Of a DNA stretch of 64,000 nucleotides, positions 36,470-45,422 are shown piece by piece. Location: contig WGMA01000051.1 of the NCBI GenBank assembly GCA_016125285.1, positions 1 through 64,000 of the forward strand, written 5' to 3'. Origin of the DNA: Phycisphaera sp. Lineage in GTDB: Bacteria; Planctomycetota; Phycisphaerae; Phycisphaerales; Zrk34. Under the pieces are notes generated by a model. It had not been told where the DNA came from. It saw only the letters and a list, made by a program, of their open reading frames with translations, and did no database searches. The translations under genes and the position numbers were made by a program. Positions within the stretch are counted from its first letter, which is position 1; each line of letters opens with the position of its first letter.

Positions 36470-37980
36470 CACTCGTAGTCCCACTTCATGATCCAGGGGT
36501 CGTCCGTCCGTTTTTGGAACGCCTTGAGCTTACCTTTCATACGCTCCAACACGTCGGCGTATTGCTGACTGTCGACCAGGTTATTGCCCTCGTTCGGGTC
36601 GGCCTCGAGGTCGTACAACTCAAACTGCGGCCGGTGGATGTACGAGTGCACGGTCTTGGCGCCGTACGGCGCATCCTGGCCGAGCTTCCACTGCGCCTGC
36701 CACGTCGGCGCCGCCCAGAGGTCCGACGCAAACGGAAACGGCAGCGGGTAGGCGATGTTCCAGATCAGCTTGAACCGCCGCTCGCGCACCACGCGCATCG
36801 GGTAGTACATCTGGATCTCGTGAAACGTATGCGACGCGTTGATCTCGTCCCAGCCTTCGACGTGCGTCTTGTCGAGCAACGCCAGGAACGACCGTCCGTG
36901 AAACTCGCCGGCCTTCGTGTCGCGCGTCGTCTGCGGATCGGTTCGCTCGGTGCGGTTGTTGATGTGCTCGACCTTTGCGAGCACCTCCTTGCGGACCTTA
37001 CCCTTGGGATCGAGCGCGCCGGCAAAGTCCACGATGGTGGGCGTGAGATCGACCCAGCTGACCATCGCATCGTTCACGACGCCGCGCTTCTCGACGTAGG
37101 GATTGCGGACGATGCACGGCGTGCGCAGGCCGCCCTCGTACACCGTGGTCTTCGCGCCGGGCATCGCGATGCCGTGGTCCGAGATGTAGATGAACAGCGT
37201 GTCGTCCCACTTGCCGGCGTCCTTGATGATCTGCGTAAGCCGCCCGACGCCCTGGTCGACACGCGAGATCGACTGGTAGTACTGAGCGATTTCGGCGCGA
37301 CACGTCGGCGTGTCGGGCAGGAAGCCGGGCACGATCACCTCCTTCGGGTCGTACACGACCTCGGTGATGCCGGGGTACGACTTGCCGGGCGCCGGGTTGC
37401 CGAACCGGTTGGGCTTGTACGGCAACTCGTCGGCGTCGCCGTTGCCCCGGTGCGGGTCGCACGTGGCGATGTACAGAAAGAACGGCTTGTCGGACTCGGT
37501 CTCGATGAACGCCTTGCAGTTGTCGGCCATCTCGACGGGGCTGCGGCAGTTGCCGGGTAGCTTTTCGTCGAACAGATACACCTGCTCGGGCGCGACGTGG
37601 TACTTGCCGCAGCGCGCGGTGCGGTACCCCGCGGCATCGAGGATGACCGGCAGCGACAGGATGTTGTCGTAGCTGGACATCTTATGATAGTGATGCTGAT
37701 GTCCGTACTGCCCGTTGGCGTGGTTCTGCAGGCCGGTGAGGATGACGGAGCGCGACGCCGAGCACGACGCCGTGGTAGCGAACGCGTAGGTGAATCGCGT
37801 GCCGTCCGCGGCGATGGCGTCGATGTTGGGCGTCTTGAGGACCGGGTTGCCGTAGCAGCCGGCGTCCGGCGACTGGTCGTCGGTCACGAACACGACGACG
37901 TTCCGCTTCGCGCCGAACGCCGTCGCGCCGATCAGCGTAACGAGCAACAGGCACACGATAAGCCGAGTGATTGATTGCAT
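36469..37980 (-). CDS. Sulfatase with CSASR motif
   Basis: 503 residues. Signal peptide to about residue 24. Asp34-Asp35 (Thr-Asp-Asp-Gln) and the active-site pattern Cys73-Ser-Ala-Ser-Arg77: alanine replaces the canonical proline. Asp-His-Gly-Ile-Ala further on supplies metal ligands. Cys-Asp-Pro-His-Arg near 195 follows the heparan/N-sulfoglucosamine sulfohydrolase-like subgroup, but this is weak evidence for substrate. It overlaps the next sulfatase start by one base. No obvious Shine-Dalgarno site is seen. It is the most upstream of the sulfatases. Confidence 0.92.
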   Translation of the reverse strand: MQSITRLIVCLLLVTLIGATAFGAKRNVVVFVTDDQSPDAGCYGNPVLKTPNIDAIAADGTRFTYAFATTASCSASRSVILTGLQNHANGQYGHQHHYHKMSSYDNILSLPVILDAAGYRTARCGKYHVAPEQVYLFDEKLPGNCRSPVEMADNCKAFIETESDKPFFLYIATCDPHRGNGDADELPYKPNRFGNPAPGKSYPGITEVVYDPKEVIVPGFLPDTPTCRAEIAQYYQSISRVDQGVGRLTQIIKDAGKWDDTLFIYISDHGIAMPGAKTTVYEGGLRTPCIVRNPYVEKRGVVNDAMVSWVDLTPTIVDFAGALDPKGKVRKEVLAKVEHINNRTERTDPQTTRDTKAGEFHGRSFLALLDKTHVEGWDEINASHTFHEIQMYYPMRVVRERRFKLIWNIAYPLPFPFASDLWAAPTWQAQWKLGQDAPYGAKTVHSYIHRPQFELYDLEADPNEGNNLVDSQQYADVLERMKGKLKAFQKRTDDPWIMKWDYE

Positions 37981-38139
37981 GGTTGGGATGTCGCTCCGGG
38001 ACGCCACAAGGATTGTTCCACCGCGTGTGCCGTGCGGGTTTGCCCCGCCGCGGTGACGATTCGAACTGCAGTATACGTGCCACGAAGCGGCGCGGCGACC
38101 GTCCAACGCGTCGATGTCGAGCGACCTGCATCCAAAGGC

Positions 38140-41100
38140 CTACTGCGAAACCGCGCCGACACTCTCGATCAACACGCCGTTGAGTATCGGCGAGCCCGTG
38201 ACCTTCTTGAACTCGATATCGAGCACGCCATCCTCAACCACAGCGGGCAGCCACGGCGTGCTGAACGGGCGGAACTTGCCGCGGGCCTCCTTGACGATGT
38301 CGAGGTTGTTGATCATGGGACGTCCCTCGATGTCGACCGTGAATACCCGCTTGCCAGCCAATTCCTCGCGCATCTCCGCGAAGATCAACATGACCCGATA
38401 CTTGCCGTTGGGTACGTCGAATTTGCAGCCGCCGACGTCGTACCAGAACGTGTGGACGACCTCGGCGAGTTCGGTGGCCGACGGTTCGCCAGCGGCGTCA
38501 GCCGTCTTGCCGCCGACCGTGCCATACAGGTTGCCCTTCTTGTATTCCTGCTGCTTGAGCCAGACACGCCCCTGCGGGTCAGTCACCGCCGGTCCGCCGG
38601 CGTTGAAATACAGCGTCAGCTTGCCCGTGGCAGACAACGTCCCGGCCGTCGTGGTTTTGCCTTTATCGCCCTTCTCCGGCCCGGCGGTCTTATCACCGCC
38701 GGCGACGGCGCCCGCGCCACTGTCTAGAACCGACGCGACATCGCGGGTCGTCGTCGCGTTGAACCGCAGCTTGCCGAGGTTGAGGAACTGGTGGACCTTG
38801 AACGTGATGATCGTTCCGCCGGGATAGCCGATCGGGTGCGTCGGCTCGAAGGTCGCAGTGGTCACCTTTCCCGGCCGACGCTCCACCGCCCAGTACGTCT
38901 TCTCGTCGCCATCCAACATTTCAGCGAGCGACCCCTTGTCACCCGCGAACCCGTGCTGCTTGACGAACTTCACGGGCACAGCCTTCGATGGGTCTGACTT
39001 CGGTGCGACGGTCACCTCGATGTCGCGGATGACGAACTTGCCCCCGATTCGTCCCGGACCGTCCGCCTGCAACGACGAATCGGTCATGGCTTCGAGTTGC
39101 AACGCGGAGATGAACGTCAGGTCGGTTTCGGTCGTGATCGAGTAGGTCTCGTTCGCGACGTTGCGTCCGCCCGCGAGCACGGCGCCGTCGCCCTGGATCG
39201 CCAGTTCCGCGACGTTCGACGCCTCGGCCTTTACCGGCTGCAGGGGCACGAAGCCCGTCACCGCCGGCGGCTGCTCCTTGAGCGCCGACGCGAGGTGATC
39301 CTTGCCGATGACTTCCCGCGTCGCATCCGGCCGCTGCCACTCCACCTTCACGTACGCGCTGCCGCCGCCCTCGTTGTGATAAACCTCGAAGTAGTACGGC
39401 TTGCCGGCTTCGAGCTCGATCTCATCGGAGGGTTTGGTCTTGTGGGCGACCACCTTGATGTTGGCCGGGTCCGCGTCGGTGCTCAGCCGGAGTGATCCCC
39501 CGTCATCCGCAGAGACAAAAAACTTGTATTTGCCCGTCTGAGGCGGCACCAGATAGCCTGCGATTCTTACGACGAACTTGTCGCCCGCGCCCCGATACTC
39601 GAGCTTGGCGACCTGGGCCGTCTTGTCGGGCTTGACGCCCTTGTCGATCCGATCCTTCAACTCCTGATTCGGATTGCCGCCGATGTTATCCCATCGCTCG
39701 AGCGGGACGGGGCCCATCACCACGGCAACCAGGTCACGCGTGTCCTTCAGCGGCGTCGCAGCCGGGTCATCTGGATACGGGGCCGGCTCGGGCTTCGGCG
39801 GCGCGACCGGCTGGGGCTTCGACGGCGTCGTGGGTTCGGGCTCGGGCTCCGTCGGCGTGGAGTTCGACGCGACGGCCTTCGTCGGCTCACCGGGACGCAC
39901 ATACACGCGTAGCCGCTTGTACGAGTAAGACCCGGCGTTCGACGTGAATGTCCAGTCGGGGTTGCCGCGAGGGTTGTTACCGATGCCGAGTTCCGCGTCC
40001 TGCGTCCAGTGATTGATCGCGAAGATCGTTTCCTTCGCGTTGTGGTTGTGCACCTGCATCGAGCCGTAGTTGCCGCTGTTGCTCGGTTGATCGCCGAAGT
40101 CGTAGGTGGTGCCGGACGCGTTAGGCACCTTGGCGCTGTTCTGCGCACCGTAGTTGGTGGACCAGAACTCGATGTTCCCGCCGTTCATGTTCGACGCGCT
40201 CCTGATACCCGCCACGTTGGACTGCACGTGCAGCGCCGCGACGTTCGTCTGGAAATGCGCCTTCGACGCGGCGGTCGGAATGCCGATCTTGGTTAGGTCG
40301 TCGGTGAACGGATCCATCGCGACAAACACATACTGAAGCTCCTCGCCATTCTTCTTCAGCTCGACCAGATACCCGATGCGCTTGAACGGCCCCTTGAACT
40401 TCTCATGATTGTCGACGTCGTACACGATCGTCGGCCCGAGTTTCGAGAGGTCGAGATCGTAGATCAGCTCGAGCCCTTCGATTCCCTTAATATCCTTCGC
40501 CGCGTCGGGATGCTCCTCAACGGCGACCGCGGGCTTGTTCTTCTTTTCGAGTTCCGCCTGTCCCTCCTCGACGAGTTTGGCGAGGTCCGCGGGGGTTAGC
40601 GCCCTGGCGTAAACACGGGCCTCGTCGATCAGGCCGCGGAACGCCAGTGATTCACCGCGATTGTACGCGCCGATCGTGGCGTGCTCGGGTGCGACGAGTT
40701 TGTCGACGTCGACCGACCCGAGGCTCTGGCCGTCGAGAAACAGCTCACCCTTGCCTTTCCCGCCGTCGCCGGTCCACGTCAGCGCCACGTGATACCACTT
40801 CTCCGCTTCGATCACCGCGGAGCCCGACCCGTCAATCGGCTGATCGCCCAGCTTGGCGCTGAGGTGGCCGTCGGCGTTGATCCGGATGTCAAAGCTGCAC
40901 GGCGCAGCGGCGGAGCTAAAAAGCATGGCGTCACCGAGTGCTTCGGCATTGAACCACATCGCGATCGTCCCGGACTTGGCATCGATCGCCTTGTCGGGCA
41001 CCGCGACGTAATCCTTCGCTCCGCCATCGAAACGCGCAGCCTTGTACATCAGGCCATCGACGTAGGTCACCTTGCCGCTCGCCTCACCGTCAAGCACGTT

Positions 41101-42528
41101 GGGGGTGTCGTCACGCGTGTGGTTGTTGAACGTCCATCGCGCCATCAGCCCTTCTTCACGCGGCTTGATCTCCACCGGCGGCGCGGGGTCGGTGGCAGAC
41201 GGCGGGACCATGGTGATATTGTTCGTCGCGCTGTTCGGATTCTGTGGATCGCTCGGTTGCGAAGCGATCGGACGCGATGCCGCGCCACCGCCAGCACTCG
41301 GACGCGGCGCTGGCTTTGGGCCATCGTCCTTGCCGCCGCCGAAAGCGATCAGCAGAATCGCCACGAGGATGCCAACACCGATGACGCCCGCCGCGATCAA
41401 CATCGGCGTGTTCGACTTGCCCTTCTGCGACACAACGGGGATGGCCGACGAAGTCGCCGACGGCTTCGGACGAACCGCGGAGATGCTACGCGACGAGGCG
41501 CCGCCGGACGCCTTCGACGCGGGCGAGGACGCCTGGCTCAGGGCCGCGAGTTCGTCGTAGGCCTCGGCGGGTTCCTGCTCGACAGGCGCCTCGCCGTGCA
41601 GCACCGCCTCCTTCGCCTGTTGCAGCGCATCGATCAGGCTGTCGTAGGAGTCGAACCGATCGGCGGGCTTCGTCGCGAGCATCTTCGCGACGACGTTCGA
41701 TGTGGCGCGACTCACATCGGGCCGAACGCTCCGCAGGTCCGGCGCGGGGTTCGTGAGGCGCATCTTGATGGTCTCGGTGACCGACTGATGCAGGAACGGC
41801 GGCTTGCCCGCGAGGATGTGAAACAGCGAAGCGCCGAGGCTGTACATGTCCGATTTGAAGTTCGGAGCGTGGCCGCGGGCGATCTCCGGCGCAATGTAGT
41901 ACGGCGTGCCGACGACGCCCTTGTCCTTGTTGTGCTTCCGCTCGTGCTGCGCAGTGCCGAAGTCGATCACCTTCGCGTTGCCGTCGCGATCAAACAGCAC
42001 GTTGCCGGGCTTGACGTCCATGTGCACCAGCCCGACACGCTGCGCAGCCCGGAGGCCCTCGACGATGCCGATCGCGAAGTCGAGCACCTTCTCTTCTTCC
42101 GGCCGGTTCTCGAGGTACTTCCGACCGGACCCGCCGTCGAGCAGTTCCATCACGATGTAGTGCTGGTCGCGGTGCTCGCCGAGCGTATGGATCTTGACGA
42201 TGTTGTGGTGATTGAGCGACGCGAGCGTCCGGGCCTCGGTGATGATCTCCTTGGCCAGTTCCTTGTCGTCGGAGTCGTCGTCGCCCACGAGGACCTTGAT
42301 GGCGACCTCGCGATCCAGGCGGGTATCGACGGCGCGGAACACGTGGCCGAACGAGCCCTTGCCCAACCGCTGATAGACGAGGAAGTGGTCGAACGACGCG
42401 GGCACCGGCACCTCGGCGCCGCACTTCGGGCACGTCGTCCGCGTCATCGGCTTCACCGACGACGTGTCGATCGTCTGCCCGCAATCCTGGCAGGTGACCT
42501 CTTTAACCCGATCGGCCTTGAAGCCCAT
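38140..42528 (-). CDS. Receptor-like Ser/Thr protein kinase with LamG, PA14 and malectin-like ectodomains
   Basis: 1462 residues. Order: zinc ribbon (Cys13, Cys16, Cys33, Cys36); Hanks-type kinase about 48-300 with the Gly loop Gly-Lys-Gly-Ser-Phe-Gly, Lys78, His169-Met-Asp171 in the catalytic loop, Asp189-Phe-Gly and Ala-Pro-Glu; linker; one membrane helix about 376-397; LamG/concanavalin-like about 460-640; a beta domain about 685-880 of the sort seen in planctomycete sialate-esterase-type proteins; a Pro-rich linker; PA14 about 925-1080; a discoidin-like module about 1100-1265; malectin-like about 1300-1460. So the kinase is cytoplasmic and three or more carbohydrate- or protein-binding domains lie outside. 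Start at 42528 has GGAG upstream. Context suggests sensing of the polysaccharide degraded by the sulfatase cluster (inference). Confidence 0.88.
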   Translation of the reverse strand: MGFKADRVKEVTCQDCGQTIDTSSVKPMTRTTCPKCGAEVPVPASFDHFLVYQRLGKGSFGHVFRAVDTRLDREVAIKVLVGDDDSDDKELAKEIITEARTLASLNHHNIVKIHTLGEHRDQHYIVMELLDGGSGRKYLENRPEEEKVLDFAIGIVEGLRAAQRVGLVHMDVKPGNVLFDRDGNAKVIDFGTAQHERKHNKDKGVVGTPYYIAPEIARGHAPNFKSDMYSLGASLFHILAGKPPFLHQSVTETIKMRLTNPAPDLRSVRPDVSRATSNVVAKMLATKPADRFDSYDSLIDALQQAKEAVLHGEAPVEQEPAEAYDELAALSQASSPASKASGGASSRSISAVRPKPSATSSAIPVVSQKGKSNTPMLIAAGVIGVGILVAILLIAFGGGKDDGPKPAPRPSAGGGAASRPIASQPSDPQNPNSATNNITMVPPSATDPAPPVEIKPREEGLMARWTFNNHTRDDTPNVLDGEASGKVTYVDGLMYKAARFDGGAKDYVAVPDKAIDAKSGTIAMWFNAEALGDAMLFSSAAAPCSFDIRINADGHLSAKLGDQPIDGSGSAVIEAEKWYHVALTWTGDGGKGKGELFLDGQSLGSVDVDKLVAPEHATIGAYNRGESLAFRGLIDEARVYARALTPADLAKLVEEGQAELEKKNKPAVAVEEHPDAAKDIKGIEGLELIYDLDLSKLGPTIVYDVDNHEKFKGPFKRIGYLVELKKNGEELQYVFVAMDPFTDDLTKIGIPTAASKAHFQTNVAALHVQSNVAGIRSASNMNGGNIEFWSTNYGAQNSAKVPNASGTTYDFGDQPSNSGNYGSMQVHNHNAKETIFAINHWTQDAELGIGNNPRGNPDWTFTSNAGSYSYKRLRVYVRPGEPTKAVASNSTPTEPEPEPTTPSKPQPVAPPKPEPAPYPDDPAATPLKDTRDLVAVVMGPVPLERWDNIGGNPNQELKDRIDKGVKPDKTAQVAKLEYRGAGDKFVVRIAGYLVPPQTGKYKFFVSADDGGSLRLSTDADPANIKVVAHKTKPSDEIELEAGKPYYFEVYHNEGGGSAYVKVEWQRPDATREVIGKDHLASALKEQPPAVTGFVPLQPVKAEASNVAELAIQGDGAVLAGGRNVANETYSITTETDLTFISALQLEAMTDSSLQADGPGRIGGKFVIRDIEVTVAPKSDPSKAVPVKFVKQHGFAGDKGSLAEMLDGDEKTYWAVERRPGKVTTATFEPTHPIGYPGGTIITFKVHQFLNLGKLRFNATTTRDVASVLDSGAGAVAGGDKTAGPEKGDKGKTTTAGTLSATGKLTLYFNAGGPAVTDPQGRVWLKQQEYKKGNLYGTVGGKTADAAGEPSATELAEVVHTFWYDVGGCKFDVPNGKYRVMLIFAEMREELAGKRVFTVDIEGRPMINNLDIVKEARGKFRPFSTPWLPAVVEDGVLDIEFKKVTGSPILNGVLIESVGAVSQ

Positions 42529-42669
42529 CTCAAGACGTCTCCGCGATACGTGCCTGTCGCGCTGCGATGTGTTCGCCCAAGACGCAATTGTAGCACCCCC
42601 GTGCGGCAACACCACCACCGCGGGAATTCCGCAACAACCGCGGAGGCAACTAGATGGCATAAAACCGCA

Positions 42670-45399
42670 TCAGCGCCCCACAGATTCAGACCCGGCTCGC
42701 CGGACACGGATCGCCGTCACCTTGTACTCCGGGCATCGCGATTGCGGATCGACCTGGGGCCCGACGAGGCAGTTGGCGTGCGACTCGGGGAAGTGGAAGC
42801 TGAGGAAGGCGGTGCCCGGCACGATGCGATCGGTGATCCGAACGGGCGCCTCTGTGCGACCCCAGCGGCTGTGGATCTCCGCCGTGTCACCCGGTTCGAT
42901 TTCGAAGCGCGCCGCGTCGTGCGCCGCCAGTTCGAGGTAGTCCATGTCCACCAGATCACGATTGGGCGTGCGACGCGTCATCGTGCCGACGTTGTAGTGC
43001 TGAAGCACGCGACCGGTGATCAACAGCAGCGGGAAGCCGTTCTGGTCGTGCTCCGGGCTCGGCACGAAGGGGATGCTCACGAGCAGGCCCTTGCCGCGGA
43101 GAAACCCGTCGGCGTGGACGGTGGCGGTGCCGGGGTGGTCGGGGGTCGGGCAAGGCCATTGCAGCCCGTCCGGCGTGAGGCGGTCGTAGCTGACACCGCC
43201 GAACTTCGCGGGCGCGACACGCGCGATCTCCGCCATCACGTCCGCAGGCGATGTATATCCCCAGTCGTGACCCATCGCCGCCGCGACGTCCGCGACCACG
43301 CGCCAGTCGGGCCGCGCCTCGCCGGGTGGATCGACGGCCGGACGCACGTGCTGGATGCGCCGCTCGCCGTTGGTGAACGTGCCTTCCTGCTCCAGCGCAC
43401 CCGCGGCGGGCAGCACCAGGTGCGCGTACTCCGTCGACTCACACGCGTACAGATCCTGAATGATCAGCAGTTCGAGTTTACGCAACGCTTCGATGGTGTG
43501 CGTCTGGTTCGGCTCGGACTGAGCCACGTCTTCGCCCTGCACCCACATCGCTTTAAGTTCGCCTCGATGGGCCGCTTTGACCATATCGGTCGACGCGATG
43601 CCCGGCTCGAGCGGCGGCGCCACGCCCCACTCCTTCGTAAACCGCGCACGCACGGCCGGATCGTCCAGCGGCTGGTACCCCGTCAGCTGGTTGGGCATCG
43701 CGCCCATGTCCGCGTGGCCCTGCACGTTGTTCTGCCCACGCAGCGGCAGCATGCCCGCGCCGGGTTTACCGATCGAGCCGGTAAGCATGCCGATGTTGCA
43801 CAGCGTCATAATCGACGCCGTGCCCTGCGTCAGTTCCGACAGACCCAGCCCGTGAACGAACAGCGCCGGTCCGGACCGACCGATCAACTCCGCCGCGGCC
43901 TTGATCAGCTTGACGCTCACGCCCGTGATCTCGGCCGCTTCGTCATAGTCGAGGCCGTCGGTGAAGCTGACGAATTCGTCGTAGCCTTCGCAACGCTCAG
44001 TGACGTACTGCTCGTCGATCCAGCCACGGTCGACCATGGCGCGTGCAATCGCGTTGAACAGCGGAACGTTGGTTCCCGGCCTCAACGCCAGGTGCAGGTC
44101 GGCAAACTCGGCAAGTTCGATCCGCCGCGGATCCACCACAACCAGCTTCGCGCCTCGGAGGACCGCCTCCTTGATCCGTGCGCCGACGACCGGGTGCGCC
44201 TCGGTCGGATTCGCGCCCGCGACGACGATCGTCGAGGCGCGTTCGATGTCAACCAGCGACGCGGACGCCGCTCCCGTGCCCGTGACCGTCTGCAGCGCCA
44301 GCGCCGTCGACGAGTGGCAGATGCGCGCACAGCAGTCCACGTTGTTCGAGCCGAGCGCCGTGCGGAACAGCTTCTGCAGCAGGTAACCCGCCTCGTTGGT
44401 CGAGCGTGACGACGTGATGCAACCGACGCATGCCGGGCCGTACGCGTCACGGATCTCCGCCAACCGCGTCGCCGCCCAGGCGATCGCTTCGTCCCACGAT
44501 ACGGGCTTGAGTTCACCGCTCACTTCATCACGAAGCAGCGGGCGAGTCAGTCGATCGGGGCTGTGATGATAGGCGTGTGCGTAGCGTCCCTTGACGCACA
44601 GGTGCCCGTGATTGACCGCCGCGTCGTCAGGAGCACTGATGCGCACCACTTTGTTGTCATGGGCCTCGATCCGCAGGCGACATCCGACGCCACAATAGCC
44701 GCACACTGAGTCGGTGACCCGGTCGGGCTCGGCCGCGGCACTGGCGACGCGATCACGGTCACTGATGGCGCCGGTCGGACAATGCTCGACACACGCGCCG
44801 CACGCAACGCACGCGCTGTCGGCGAAACGCTCGCCGGGCCCGAAGATCAGGCGCGACTTGGCGCCGCGGCCCTCGATGCCGTAGACAAACTGACCCTGTA
44901 TCTGTTCGCAGGCGTTGAGGCAGCGACGACAGGTGATGCAGGCGTCGCGATCGAATCGCAGGTACGGATGACTGTCATCGATCGCCTCGCCGTCTCTGGC
45001 CGCGTTGCCGTGCATCGAGCCCGTGACGTTCAGCTCGTGCATCAGCCGCTCGAACTCCGACCCCCCTGCGTCGGGACGAAACTGCTCGTCGACATGCTTG
45101 CTCAACGACAACGACAACACGCCGCGACGCAGGTCCGTCAGGCGCTGGGTGTCGGTGTGCACCACCATCCCCGGCGTGATCGGCGTGTGACACGCGCCGC
45201 TGGGCCGCCGCTTGCCGTCGATCTCAACGAGGCACATCCGGCAGCCGCCCTCCGGCTTCAGATCGTCGCTGTAGCAGAGCGTGGGAATGTGGATTCCCGC
45301 GCGCCGCGCCGCAGTAAGGATCGTGTCGCCCTCATGCAGATGCACCTCGCGCCCGTCGATAGTCGCCCCACCGATGATCTCACTGACTCCACGGTTCAT
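42670..45399 (-). CDS. fdhA: NAD-type formate dehydrogenase, catalytic subunit
   Basis: 909 residues. N-terminal [2Fe-2S] domain with Cys42, Cys53, Cys56 and Cys70, then the cysteines of two bacterial ferredoxin clusters (Cys-Ile-Thr-Cys-Arg-Arg-Cys and Cys-Val-Ala-Cys-Gly-Ala-Cys), a further Cys-Gly-Tyr-Cys-Gly-Val-Gly-Cys cluster, and the molybdopterin catalytic domain. The metal-ligand residue is Cys361 in Ala-Arg-Ile-Cys-His, where E. coli FdhF has selenocysteine. The start is the ATG at 45399, with CAGGAG 6 bases upstream. The gene follows the NuoE-NuoF fusion in the same operon by 23 bases. Oxidises formate, or reduces carbon dioxide, in the cytoplasm. Confidence 0.95.
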   Translation of the reverse strand: MNRGVSEIIGGATIDGREVHLHEGDTILTAARRAGIHIPTLCYSDDLKPEGGCRMCLVEIDGKRRPSGACHTPITPGMVVHTDTQRLTDLRRGVLSLSLSKHVDEQFRPDAGGSEFERLMHELNVTGSMHGNAARDGEAIDDSHPYLRFDRDACITCRRCLNACEQIQGQFVYGIEGRGAKSRLIFGPGERFADSACVACGACVEHCPTGAISDRDRVASAAAEPDRVTDSVCGYCGVGCRLRIEAHDNKVVRISAPDDAAVNHGHLCVKGRYAHAYHHSPDRLTRPLLRDEVSGELKPVSWDEAIAWAATRLAEIRDAYGPACVGCITSSRSTNEAGYLLQKLFRTALGSNNVDCCARICHSSTALALQTVTGTGAASASLVDIERASTIVVAGANPTEAHPVVGARIKEAVLRGAKLVVVDPRRIELAEFADLHLALRPGTNVPLFNAIARAMVDRGWIDEQYVTERCEGYDEFVSFTDGLDYDEAAEITGVSVKLIKAAAELIGRSGPALFVHGLGLSELTQGTASIMTLCNIGMLTGSIGKPGAGMLPLRGQNNVQGHADMGAMPNQLTGYQPLDDPAVRARFTKEWGVAPPLEPGIASTDMVKAAHRGELKAMWVQGEDVAQSEPNQTHTIEALRKLELLIIQDLYACESTEYAHLVLPAAGALEQEGTFTNGERRIQHVRPAVDPPGEARPDWRVVADVAAAMGHDWGYTSPADVMAEIARVAPAKFGGVSYDRLTPDGLQWPCPTPDHPGTATVHADGFLRGKGLLVSIPFVPSPEHDQNGFPLLLITGRVLQHYNVGTMTRRTPNRDLVDMDYLELAAHDAARFEIEPGDTAEIHSRWGRTEAPVRITDRIVPGTAFLSFHFPESHANCLVGPQVDPQSRCPEYKVTAIRVRRAGSESVGR

Positions 45400-45422
45400 C
45401 ACGCACTCCTGAGTGGTCGACC

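Noticed and set aside
40681-44409. Long open frame on the plus strand opposite the kinase and formate dehydrogenase genes
   Set aside because: It is antisense to two well-supported genes, has Arg/Ala/His-rich composition typical of GC-driven shadow frames, and no domain.
42670-45399. Selenocysteine at the formate dehydrogenase active site
   Set aside because: The codon at residue 361 is a cysteine codon (TGC) rather than TGA.
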